A stretch of 64,000 bases of DNA from Bacteroidales bacterium (GTDB taxonomy: Bacteria; Bacteroidota; Bacteroidia; Bacteroidales; F082). Position numbers and translations under genes: made by a program. The DNA lies in the NCBI GenBank assembly GCA_017645275.1, contig JAGCPH010000011.1, forward strand, positions 60,308 to 124,307. The letters are read 5' to 3'. The notes under the pieces are model-generated. The model worked only from the letters and a program-made list of their open reading frames with translations, ran no database searches and was not told the DNA's origin. This document shows, in pieces, positions 19,792 through 27,317 of the stretch; within the stretch, counting starts at the first letter, position 1; every line of letters starts with the position of its first letter.

Positions 19792-21559
19792 AATGACGAA
19801 ATATAATTTCATCCTGCTGAGCGGCGACATCGAGGCTTTCCTTCAGAAACTGCAGGGCGTGGGCGTGGTAGATATCACCCGCTCGGTGAAACCTGTCGAT
19901 GAGAAGTCGGAACAGATGTCGTCGAAGGCTGGCACATACCGCAAAGCCTTGTCGCTGCTGAAAAATGTGCAACCTGCCGAGTTTGCCGACAAGACCTACG
20001 GCGACCTTGCGGAAAATGTGATCGAGACCGTCAACGAGATCGAGGCGGCACAGACACAGATATCGCAGCTTGCCAAAGAACTTGAGGAACGCAAGCCTTG
20101 GGGGCAGTTCGATGTGAAAAACATTGAGAAACTCAATGAACTTGGACTCAAGATTCATTTCTATAAGGTGAAAACCTCGGCGATGAACCCTGAATGGCAG
20201 TCGCAGTATGCTTTGAGCGAGATTTCGACAGTGGACGGCAACACCTATTTCGTGGTCGTTTCCGATTCTGATGAATATGATTTTCCTGTGAAGGAGATGC
20301 CTGCGCCCGACACTGATTGTACGGCTATCGAAAAGAAAATCAATGAGTTGGAATATGCAATAGAGCAGAATGAGAAGCATCTTTCGGAGCTGAAATGTCA
20401 TGAAAAAGACATCCAGAAAGAGCTCGACAAGACACTCTCGAAGCTCGATCTGCATCTTGCCAATGTCTCGGGAACGAAGGCTGCCGACGACTATATCACA
20501 GTGTTTGAAGGTTTTGCGCCTACCGAACATGAGAAGGAACTTGTCGATATGCTTGAAAAGGAGGAAGTCCTTTATCTGGTTGAAAAAGCCAAAGTTGACG
20601 ACAATCCTCCTATCAAGTTGAAAAACAACAAGTATGTGGCTATGTTTGAGATGCTGACCGACATGTACGGCCGTCCGAAATACAACGAGTTCGACCCGAC
20701 GGTGTTCATCTCGATATTCTTCATGCTGTTCTTCGCATTCTGCATGGGCGATGCCGGTTACGGTTTGGTGCTCATCGGCGCGAGCCTCGGCTTGAAGAAG
20801 ATGTTGGGCAATCTGGCTCCGCTTGGCGTGACATTAGGTATTGCCACGACGGTCATCGGATTGTTGTTCCACACCTTCTTCTCGATGGACATGCTCACCT
20901 GGACCTGGCTCCCTGATTCGGTGAAAGCATGTATGTTACCATCGACGATTGCGGGCTACGACGGCACTATGGTGCTTGCGCTCATCGTCGGTGTGGTGCA
21001 TCTCTGTCTGGCGATGATTGTGAAGACGTATCAGGCCACTAAAGTCAACGGGTTCTTACATTCGCTAGGCACTTGGGGCTGGACGCTGCTCATTGTTGGC
21101 GGCACCATCGTGGGTGCAATGGCACTCCTAGGCGTGCTAGAGTACAACACCACCAAGTGGATTGTCATAGTGATCGGCATCTTGTCGGCGTTGGGAATAT
21201 TCTTCTTCAACGACTTGAACAGCAGTATCTTGTCGAATGTCGGTTCAGGCTTGTGGGAGACCTACAACACCGCGACCGGCTTACTTGGCGACGAGTTGAG
21301 TTACCTCCGTCTGTACGCTCTCGGTTTGGCAGGTGCCAAGCTCGGCGAGGCGTTCAATGCCATTGGTGTTCAGGCACTTGGCGACGGCGGATTGGGCTGG
21401 ATCTGGTTCATCCTCATCGTGGTGATTGGTCATGTCTTGAACATCGCCATGTGCGTGCTTGGCGCTTTCGTGCATCCTTTGCGACTCAATTTCCTTGAGT
21501 TCTTCAAGAATTCAAGTTATGAGGGAACTGGTAGGAAGTATAACCCACTTAAATCGTAA
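19781..21559 (+). CDS. atpI: V-type ATPase subunit I (a-subunit, ion channel stator)
   Basis: 592-aa membrane stator subunit that provides the ion half-channels next to the rotor ring. The N-terminal cytosolic half (about 1-290) is coiled-coil rich; the C-terminal half has about seven to eight membrane helices starting near FDPTVFISIFFMLFFAFCMG. The conserved helix SYLRLYALGLAGAKLGEAFN contains the essential arginine that faces the rotor carboxylate. The size is near the shorter bacterial forms. The start overlaps D; an alternative ATG is at 19793. Confidence 0.95.
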   Translation: MVTEMTKYNFILLSGDIEAFLQKLQGVGVVDITRSVKPVDEKSEQMSSKAGTYRKALSLLKNVQPAEFADKTYGDLAENVIETVNEIEAAQTQISQLAKELEERKPWGQFDVKNIEKLNELGLKIHFYKVKTSAMNPEWQSQYALSEISTVDGNTYFVVVSDSDEYDFPVKEMPAPDTDCTAIEKKINELEYAIEQNEKHLSELKCHEKDIQKELDKTLSKLDLHLANVSGTKAADDYITVFEGFAPTEHEKELVDMLEKEEVLYLVEKAKVDDNPPIKLKNNKYVAMFEMLTDMYGRPKYNEFDPTVFISIFFMLFFAFCMGDAGYGLVLIGASLGLKKMLGNLAPLGVTLGIATTVIGLLFHTFFSMDMLTWTWLPDSVKACMLPSTIAGYDGTMVLALIVGVVHLCLAMIVKTYQATKVNGFLHSLGTWGWTLLIVGGTIVGAMALLGVLEYNTTKWIVIVIGILSALGIFFFNDLNSSILSNVGSGLWETYNTATGLLGDELSYLRLYALGLAGAKLGEAFNAIGVQALGDGGLGWIWFILIVVIGHVLNIAMCVLGAFVHPLRLNFLEFFKNSSYEGTGRKYNPLKS

Positions 21560-21578
21560 ACAATTGAAAATTAAATAG

Positions 21579-22031
<453 letters not shown>

Positions 22032-22054
22032 GGAACCTTCCAACCGAACAAATG

Positions 22055-22090
22055 AATTGTAGAGACGCGCCATGGTACGTCTCTACAATT
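22055..22090. repeat. Palindromic repeat after atpK, also terminator-like
   Basis: A perfect 13-bp stem, AATTGTAGAGACG (22055-22067) with CGTCTCTACAATT (22078-22090), a 10-nt loop and then TTTT. It can end the V-ATPase transcript. Its core GAGACGC...CGTCT resembles two palindromes inside prmC at 24325-24353 and 24530-24549, so I treat it as an intergenic member of the same family. Confidence 0.75.
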
Positions 22091-22104
22091 TTTATGTCAA
22101 AATC

Positions 22105-22135
22105 TTGACAAGGTTGAAAAATTGTTGTATCTTTG
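22105..22135 (+). promoter_or_regulatory. Promoter of the DUF2442 gene
   Basis: TTG (22105-22107) and TATCTTTG (22128-22135) are 20 nt apart, a good -33/-7 pair, 42 nt before the ATG at 22178. Confidence 0.65.
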
Positions 22136-22177
22136 CAGTGTAGTTTTGGATAAGATAGTTTGATATATAACAAATAA

Positions 22178-22444
22178 ATGTACAAAATTGAAGGTTATTG
22201 GGATGTGATTCCGCAAATCAAAGAGGTTTCTTTTCCGAAAAGAGGGAAAATGCAGATTTCTTTGAAGGATGGAAGAATTATCATTGTTGCAGTATCGCAG
22301 TTTCCGAGTGTAAAGAAACTGAGTATGGAGCAACGCAAGAAATGGTACATTTTAGGTAACGGTTTCTCGTTTGAAGACTCCGACGAGGTGATTCATATTG
22401 AGCAGATTTTAGGAAATTTTAAAAATTATGCTCATGAAGCATAA
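22178..22444 (+). CDS. DUF2442 family protein
   Basis: 88-aa soluble protein with the DUF2442 pattern: a lysine-rich strand, ISLKDGRIIIVAVSQFPSVK, then a long helix-linked segment ending VIHIEQILG. Members are often encoded beside DUF4160 proteins in pairs thought to act as toxin-antitoxin modules. No DUF4160 gene is present next to it, so it may be an orphan or have another role. Base composition is clearly more AT-rich than the V-ATPase genes upstream. It has its own promoter. Confidence 0.75.
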   Translation: MYKIEGYWDVIPQIKEVSFPKRGKMQISLKDGRIIIVAVSQFPSVKKLSMEQRKKWYILGNGFSFEDSDEVIHIEQILGNFKNYAHEA

Positions 22445-22488
22445 ATTATGTATATGAATATTCTAAGTTTTAATGTGGAAATAATAAT

Positions 22489-22773
22489 ATGATAACCTTA
22501 ACACAAGCATTTCATATACTTTCATTATTACCAAATGAATTTGATTCACATGACTTTATTGAAAAATACTTGACTGTTTTTGAAAGAGATTATGTTACCA
22601 TGCTCATAGGTAACATTGATAATTCTGAGATTTTTAGAGTCACAAATGCGTCAATTGGTCGATTTTTATCGGATAATCATGGTATTCTTCACATAGAAAA
22701 AGCCCCTAGAACAAACTCTCAAAATGTTAGAGGGAATATTACAGACAACCAAAATTGGAGGAAATATGAATAA
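22489..22773 (+). CDS. Hypothetical small protein, 94 aa
   Basis: I do not recognise a family. The chain is mixed helical, with FDSHDFIEKYLTVFERDYV, a polar IGRFLSDNHGILHIEK segment and a basic tail (TDNQNWRKYE). There is no signal peptide or membrane helix, so it should be cytosolic. Its final eight bases overlap the start of the following secreted protein, and that gene's GGAGG ribosome-binding site lies inside this one, which supports real coding and coupled expression. It sits in the AT-rich patch after the V-ATPase operon. Confidence 0.6.
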   Translation: MITLTQAFHILSLLPNEFDSHDFIEKYLTVFERDYVTMLIGNIDNSEIFRVTNASIGRFLSDNHGILHIEKAPRTNSQNVRGNITDNQNWRKYE

Positions 22774-23578
22774 AACAATAAAATTATTGGCATGTATCAT
22801 GTTGTTTTGTATGTGTTTGCCTTCACTAGGGCAAGAGAAAAATATCATGATAGTTTCAGGTAAAGGACAATTGATTGATTTTCCAGTGCATTCGGAGTTT
22901 ATGTACAGATGGTTCTTTCCCGAGATGGTATTGCCTAAAACTATGCCAAGAATTAAGACCGTTACAGTTCATAGAATAAGACTTAAAAGTGATCTTGGTG
23001 ACTTGATTCAAACAGATGACAAATACACAAATGTGTTTTATTATAATCCATCTGGCAGGATTGATTCAATTGATGATCACGTTTTTACTTATGAGAATAA
23101 TAGAATTGTTTGTCATGATGAATACGGAGGAAAATGGAAATACAATTATGATGGCAAAGGTTTGTTAAAGTCATTTTTACATAAAAACAGCACATACGAA
23201 TGTACGACATGGGAAAACGGAAACATTTCACATATAAATGAATACATGGGTTCTTCTCTATGTGCCCTACACAGAATAGATTATGATGCAGATGGCAGAA
23301 AGATCTTTTATATGGAAACTGACACTGAAGGATATATAATTCAAAAAATAGCATGGGTTTATGACCAACAAAGTCGTTTGGTAAAAATACAACATACCAA
23401 ATATAAAAAGAAGGATGCTTGGAACAATGTTAATGTCGACAAATGTTATGAATACAGATTTGAATATGGCTCAGAAGGCAATCCCAAACGTTGTGTCGAG
23501 TATGAAATTGGAGATATTGAGATTGTTAAAGGCGGTTATGATCTGGAATATATCTATACATTTTATCCAATGGAATAG
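22766..23578 (+). CDS. Secreted YD-repeat-like hypothetical protein
   Basis: 270 aa. The ATG at 22766 follows GGAGG (22758-22762) and begins a signal peptide (MNKTIKLLACIMLFCMCLPS, then LGQ). The mature part shows YD/RHS-like repeats: FYYNPSGRIDSIDDHVFTYE, KYNYDGKGLLKSFLH, RIDYDADGRKIFYMETD and WVYDQQSRLVKIQHTKY. These form beta strands, but there are far too few for an RHS shell. Function is unknown; the protein is probably periplasmic or outer-membrane associated. AT-rich codon use suggests transfer. It overlaps the preceding 94-aa gene by 8 nt. Confidence 0.7.
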   Translation: MNKTIKLLACIMLFCMCLPSLGQEKNIMIVSGKGQLIDFPVHSEFMYRWFFPEMVLPKTMPRIKTVTVHRIRLKSDLGDLIQTDDKYTNVFYYNPSGRIDSIDDHVFTYENNRIVCHDEYGGKWKYNYDGKGLLKSFLHKNSTYECTTWENGNISHINEYMGSSLCALHRIDYDADGRKIFYMETDTEGYIIQKIAWVYDQQSRLVKIQHTKYKKKDAWNNVNVDKCYEYRFEYGSEGNPKRCVEYEIGDIEIVKGGYDLEYIYTFYPME

Positions 23579-23670
23579 TAGTTTGCTGAAACATATAAAA
23601 AGAAGTACAAGACCAGAAATAAGCTAATAACAGCACGTTATTTTTAGAAAATATTCGCAAAAAATCGAAT

Positions 23671-23696
23671 TTTGTAAAAATTTTATATTACCTTTG
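23671..23696 (+). promoter_or_regulatory. Promoter of the HigA-like gene, leaderless type
   Basis: TACCTTTG (23689-23696) ends exactly four bases before the ATG at 23701, so transcription is predicted to start at or next to the start codon. A TTTG at 23671 is close for a -33 element (14-nt gap). Confidence 0.5.
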
Positions 23697-23700
23697 TATC

Positions 23701-24033
23701 ATGAAAACTACATCGAATAACATTGCCAACAACTTGTTGCCATCCGAGCCAGTTCATCCCGGCCTTCTGCTGAAAGAAGAGATTGAATATCGAGGCATTT
23801 CGCAGAAACAGCTGGCGCAACAGATGAGCGTATCATATACCGTTTTGAATGAAATTCTTAACGGAAAGAGACCAATTTCAACAGATTATGCCCTATATAT
23901 TGAGGCGGCTTTAGGCATCGATGCGCAATTGTGGATTCAGATGCAAGCCGACTATAACTTGCAGGTTGCAAAAAATGACTATAATGTTCTGAAGCACATT
24001 CACAATATCAGGAAAATTGCCGCTGTGCTCTGA
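23701..24033 (+). CDS. HigA-type antitoxin/HTH regulator (orphan)
   Basis: 110-aa XRE-type DNA-binding protein of the HigA (VapA/VapI) family. The family start pattern EPVHPGLLLKEEIEYRGISQ is followed by the helix-turn-helix QLAQQMSVSYTVLNEILNGK (about 38-57) and RPISTDYALYIEAALGIDAQLWIQMQADYNL. HigA normally represses its operon and neutralises a HigB mRNA interferase encoded just upstream. No HigB is recognisable here: the upstream 120 nt hold only a promoter and no toxin frame. Its 3' end overlaps prmC, on the other strand, by 26 nt. Confidence 0.88.
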   Translation: MKTTSNNIANNLLPSEPVHPGLLLKEEIEYRGISQKQLAQQMSVSYTVLNEILNGKRPISTDYALYIEAALGIDAQLWIQMQADYNLQVAKNDYNVLKHIHNIRKIAAVL

Positions 24034-24907
24034 CAATCCTCTCTTTCCCCCTGAAATCCTTAATGATTTCAACGTTTTGAAATCCCATCTCACGGCATAA
24101 TTCGGACGTCTCCTTGCCAAACTTTTCATTGATTTCAAACCATATTTGGCCATCGGGTTTCAACGCTTTTTGCGCAAATTCCAAGATTTTTCTGTAGAAA
24201 ACCAATGGGTCGCTGTCAGGCACAAATAGGGCAGAGGAGGGCTCGTGCTCTAACACGTTGGCCCGCATCTCGGATTTTTCACACTCGCAGACGTAAGGCG
24301 GGTTGGAAACGATTATATCAAATTGTTGAGACGCACGGCCGTGCGTCTTTACATGGGGATTCAAAATATCATCCAGCACAAAATGCACGTTAACCCCACT
24401 ATTTTCGGCGTTCTTTCTCGCCACCTCCAAGGCCTTTTCAGAAACATCAACGGCAGTGACATTGCTGTTCGGTATCAATTTTGCAAGGCTGATGGCAATA
24501 CAACCCGAACCGGTGCCGATGTCCAAAATAGACGGACGACCGTCCGTCTTTACAGCCAATGGCCAATGGCCAACAGCCAACAGCCGAACCATTTCTTCGG
24601 TCTCCGGCCTCGGGATAAGCACGTTCTCATTCACAAAAAACCGCATCCCGCAAAATTCCGTCTCACCTATTATATATTGTATCGGGCGGTTTTTCAAAAG
24701 TTCCTTCACCGCAAAATGCAACGTCAACAACTCCGATTCGCTCAAACGCAGGTCGGGCTCCAATGCGATTTTCACCCTGTTGATGTTGAAATAATGCTCC
24801 AACAAAATCATTATCAATGCGTTAGCCTCGTCGGAACCGTAAATCGGCTCCAACTGGCTCGCATAATACTTGCGACAGTCCCGAACAGAATTTGATGGTG
24901 TTTTCAC
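24008..24907 (-). CDS. prmC: Peptide chain release factor N5-glutamine methyltransferase
   Basis: SAM-dependent enzyme that methylates the GGQ glutamine of release factors 1 and 2. It has 299 aa with an N-terminal helical domain, IPRPETEEMV, the SAM motif ILDIGTGSGCIAISLAK and the catalytic NPPY in IIVSNPPYVCE. The start is GTG at 24907, placed by a -7 box ending four bases upstream. The gene carries two palindromic repeats read in the same frame, giving AVKTDGRPS just before motif I and HVKTHGRASQQ just before the NPPY strand. Both fall at loops where family members vary in length, so the enzyme may still work. A 7-bp tandem repeat adjoins the first. The 3' end overlaps the HigA-like gene by 26 nt. 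Confidence 0.92.
   Translation of the reverse strand: MKTPSNSVRDCRKYYASQLEPIYGSDEANALIMILLEHYFNINRVKIALEPDLRLSESELLTLHFAVKELLKNRPIQYIIGETEFCGMRFFVNENVLIPRPETEEMVRLLAVGHWPLAVKTDGRPSILDIGTGSGCIAISLAKLIPNSNVTAVDVSEKALEVARKNAENSGVNVHFVLDDILNPHVKTHGRASQQFDIIVSNPPYVCECEKSEMRANVLEHEPSSALFVPDSDPLVFYRKILEFAQKALKPDGQIWFEINEKFGKETSELCREMGFQNVEIIKDFRGKERIVRAQRQFS
24325..24353. repeat. Palindromic repeat inside prmC, copy near the NPPY motif
   Basis: The core AGACGCACGGCCGTGCGTCT (24329-24348) is a perfect 20-bp palindrome, extended with mismatches to TGTTGAG/TTTACA. On the prmC strand it encodes VKTHGRASQQ. Confidence 0.8.
24530..24549. repeat. Palindromic repeat inside prmC, copy near SAM motif I
   Basis: AGACGGACG and CGTCCGTCT pair with a two-base loop. 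On the prmC strand it encodes VKTDGRPS, in the same orientation and frame as the other prmC copy. Confidence 0.8.
24556..24583. repeat. Heptanucleotide tandem repeat inside prmC
   Basis: Two CCAATGG units followed by two CCAACAG units, next to the palindrome. Seven is not a multiple of three, so a change in copy number would shift the prmC frame. On the coding strand it gives LLAVGHWPLA. Confidence 0.7.
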
Positions 24908-24911
24908 ACTG

Positions 24912-24919
24912 CAAATTTA
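24912..24919 (-). promoter_or_regulatory. -7 box of prmC, leaderless type
   Basis: On the minus strand TAAATTTG ends four bases before the GTG start codon (TAAATTTG-CAGT-GTG). This supports the GTG start and predicts little or no 5' leader. Confidence 0.55.
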
Positions 24920-24920
24920 T

Positions 24921-25056
24921 AATTTTCTCTCACAGATTTCACAGATAATCACAGATTTATTCTTTCACTAATCTTTTCTGTGGGATCTTGCTCGCTAGCG
25001 AGCCAAATTTCACGGAAAAAACTATCTGTGTAAATCAGTGTGATCTGTGAGAAATT
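24921..25056. repeat. Nested inverted repeat between prmC and the YigZ-family gene
   Basis: Imperfect arms of CACAGAT-rich sequence (left about 24921-24959, right about 25031-25056) enclose a second pair, TTTTCTGTG/CACGGAAAA, and a perfect central palindrome GCTCGCTAGCGAGC (24991-25004). The similarity continues outward through both divergent promoters to the two start codons. Confidence 0.7.
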
Positions 25057-25061
25057 ATTCT

Positions 25062-25069
25062 TATCTTTG
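25062..25069 (+). promoter_or_regulatory. -7 box of the YigZ-family gene, leaderless type
   Basis: TATCTTTG ends four bases before the ATG at 25074 (TATCTTTG-CAGC-ATG), mirroring the prmC promoter. Confidence 0.6.
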
Positions 25070-25073
25070 CAGC

Positions 25074-25688
25074 ATGTTATTCGAAGATTCATATAAGGTT
25101 GTGACCACGAAAGGCGAGGGGCTCTATAAAGAGAAGGGCTCCAAGTTCATCGCGGAGGCGTTTCCGGTACATTCGGAAGCGGAGGTAAAAGAGCGTGTCG
25201 CCGAGATTCGCAAGCGCTATTTCGACGCCAAACACCACTGCTACGCCTTCATGATCGGTCCCGACAAGGCCTGTTACCGCTCGAGCGACGACGGCGAGCC
25301 ATCGGGAACTGCCGGCAAACCTATTCTGAATCAGATTCTATCGAAAGATGTTACAAACGTCTGCGTGGTGGTGACTCGTTACTTCGGCGGTCAGCTCCTT
25401 GGCGTGCCTGGCCTCATAAATGCCTACAAAACCTCAGCAAGAGAGGCTCTCGACAACTGCACCATTGTTGAAAAAACCATCGACGAGGTCTACTCGCTCG
25501 AGTTCGACTACCCCCTCCTCAATGAGGTGATGCGCATCCTCAAAGACGAAAATCTCGAACAACAGAACCCGAAATTTGAAATGAGTTGTTACCTCGAAAT
25601 ATCAATAAGACAAAGCGATTCCGACAGAATTGTCGAAAAACTGAAGCGTATTTTCGGAGTGACCGTAAAATACCTCAAAACCGTTTAA
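25074..25688 (+). CDS. YigZ/IMPACT family protein
   Basis: 204-aa protein of the YigZ (UPF0029/IMPACT) family. The ATG at 25074 is chosen because an in-frame GTG at 25047 lies upstream of the -7 box. The N-terminal IMPACT domain carries KGSKFIAEAFP, the DAKHHCYAFMIG strand, SSDDGEPSGTAGKPIL and VVVTRYFGGQLLGVPGLI, the family hallmarks. The C-terminal DUF1949-like domain covers about 135-204. IMPACT-domain proteins are linked to translation and stress in eukaryotes, but the bacterial role is not settled. Confidence 0.9.
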   Translation: MLFEDSYKVVTTKGEGLYKEKGSKFIAEAFPVHSEAEVKERVAEIRKRYFDAKHHCYAFMIGPDKACYRSSDDGEPSGTAGKPILNQILSKDVTNVCVVVTRYFGGQLLGVPGLINAYKTSAREALDNCTIVEKTIDEVYSLEFDYPLLNEVMRILKDENLEQQNPKFEMSCYLEISIRQSDSDRIVEKLKRIFGVTVKYLKTV

Positions 25689-25874
25689 AATCAATATTTT
25701 AGCCTTAAAATTGACCGATTTTTGGTCTTTGCCTCGTAATTTAATACGAAAAAAATTAATAATCAATACAAAAAAAATATTTTTATTAACTTTTTTATGT
25801 TCATATTTGTAAAGTCATTTTTGACCAATGACGAGCATTTTAATCAATTGATTTTTATAGAATTATAAAAAAAG

Positions 25875-27311
25875 GTGAGTAGAGATTTGTATGATATTTG
25901 GAATGAGTGCCTTGCGATGATTCGTGAGAACGTTCCCGCTGGGTCGTTCACGACCTGGTTCGAGCCGATCAGACCGGTCGACTACAGGAACGGCTTGCTC
26001 ACCATCCAGGTGCCGTCGGATTTCTTCTACGAATACCTCGAGACACATTTTATAAAAGTCATAAAAGCCACTATCCGCAAGGTGTTGGGTCCGGAAGGCA
26101 AGCTCGAATACAGTATCATGATGGACAACGACGCCAACCGTCCGGTGGTGGTGAAACAGCCGTCGGTGGACCGTGGTATCACCAAAAATCCGGCTAAACA
26201 GATTCAGATCAATTTTGACAATCCGGAGAACTCAATGCCAAACCCGTTTGTGTTGCCGGGCATCAAAAAGATAAATATCGAGTCAAACCTCAACGAGAAC
26301 TACTGCATGGAGAACTTCGTGGTGGGCGAATGCAACCGCGTGGCATACGAGGCGGGTCTCGCCGTGGCGAAAAATCCAGGCCGTACCTCGTTCAACCCGA
26401 TGTTTGTGTTCAGCCCGACAGGCATGGGCAAGACCCACATCTGTCAGGCTATCGGCCTCGAGACGAAGAAACATCATCCGGAGTTGACTGTTTTGTACGT
26501 CAACGCGGAGCAGTTCCTGATGCAGTTCCAGGCATCGTGTCGCAACAACAGCTCGAAGAGCAGCCGCGATGACTTCGTGCATTTCTACCAGATGATCGAC
26601 GTGCTCATCATCGACGATATCCAGTTCCTCTCAGGCAAGCCAAAGACACAGGATACTCTGTTCCACATCTTCAACCACCTGCAGCAGACTGGCAAACAGC
26701 TCATTTTCACCTGCGACAAGCCGCCAGCTGAGCTCAAAGACATGGAACAACGCCTCATCTCACGATTCAAATGGGGTCTTTCAGCCGAGATGACGCTGCC
26801 TGACGTGGAGACACGCCGCGCTATCTTGAAACGCAAGGCCTACAACGAGGGTGTCGAACTGCCGGATGAAGTCGTAAATTACATCGCAGAGCATATCAAG
26901 ACCAACATCCGCGAGATGGAAGGCTTCCTGATTTCGCTGATAGCGCAGTCGTCACTCAACAGAAAAGCCATCACCATCAACCTGGCAAAACAGATGGTCG
27001 AGCGCTTTGTGAACAACTCTAACCGCGAAGTGACAATAAGTTACATCATCAGTATAGTGTGCGAGGAGATGGGCACTTCGCAGGCCGACTTCTTCACTTC
27101 CACAAGAAAACGCAACGTGGTGCAGGCCCGTCAGCTGTCGATGTACTTCGCCAAGAAATACACCAAGGCGTCACTCAACATCATCGGCGAGCAGTGCGGC
27201 GGCAAGGATCATGCCACCGTGATACACTCGCTCAAGACCGTCACCAACCTGCTGGAAACCGACAAACAGTTCCGTGCAGTGGCCGATAAGATAGAAGAGA
27301 ATCTTCAATAA
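25875..27311 (+). CDS. dnaA: Chromosomal replication initiator protein DnaA
   Basis: AAA+ initiator that opens the replication origin. 478 aa starting at GTG 25875, preceded by an A-rich stretch and AGG. The N-terminal domain I (LYDIWNECLAMIRENVP) is followed by a linker; the AAA+ module has Walker A SPTGMGKT with Lys186, and Walker B VLIIDDIQFL. The C-terminal helix-turn-helix carries the DnaA signature CGGKDHATVIHSLKTV, which binds DnaA boxes. The 186 nt upstream are very AT-rich, but I see no clear TTATNCACA box, so an origin there is not supported. A methyltransferase gene follows 6 nt downstream, probably in the same operon. Confidence 0.97.
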   Translation: MSRDLYDIWNECLAMIRENVPAGSFTTWFEPIRPVDYRNGLLTIQVPSDFFYEYLETHFIKVIKATIRKVLGPEGKLEYSIMMDNDANRPVVVKQPSVDRGITKNPAKQIQINFDNPENSMPNPFVLPGIKKINIESNLNENYCMENFVVGECNRVAYEAGLAVAKNPGRTSFNPMFVFSPTGMGKTHICQAIGLETKKHHPELTVLYVNAEQFLMQFQASCRNNSSKSSRDDFVHFYQMIDVLIIDDIQFLSGKPKTQDTLFHIFNHLQQTGKQLIFTCDKPPAELKDMEQRLISRFKWGLSAEMTLPDVETRRAILKRKAYNEGVELPDEVVNYIAEHIKTNIREMEGFLISLIAQSSLNRKAITINLAKQMVERFVNNSNREVTISYIISIVCEEMGTSQADFFTSTRKRNVVQARQLSMYFAKKYTKASLNIIGEQCGGKDHATVIHSLKTVTNLLETDKQFRAVADKIEENLQ

Positions 27312-27317
27312 GTCATT

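Noticed and set aside
23579-23647. Short lysine-rich frame after the YD-repeat-like gene
   Set aside because: It lies after two in-frame stops and is only about 20 codons long; I cannot separate a lost C-terminus from chance.
25689-25874. Possible replication origin upstream of dnaA
   Set aside because: The stretch is AT-rich, but I found no TTATNCACA-type DnaA box or repeated 13-mers. GC skew over the whole chromosome would be needed.
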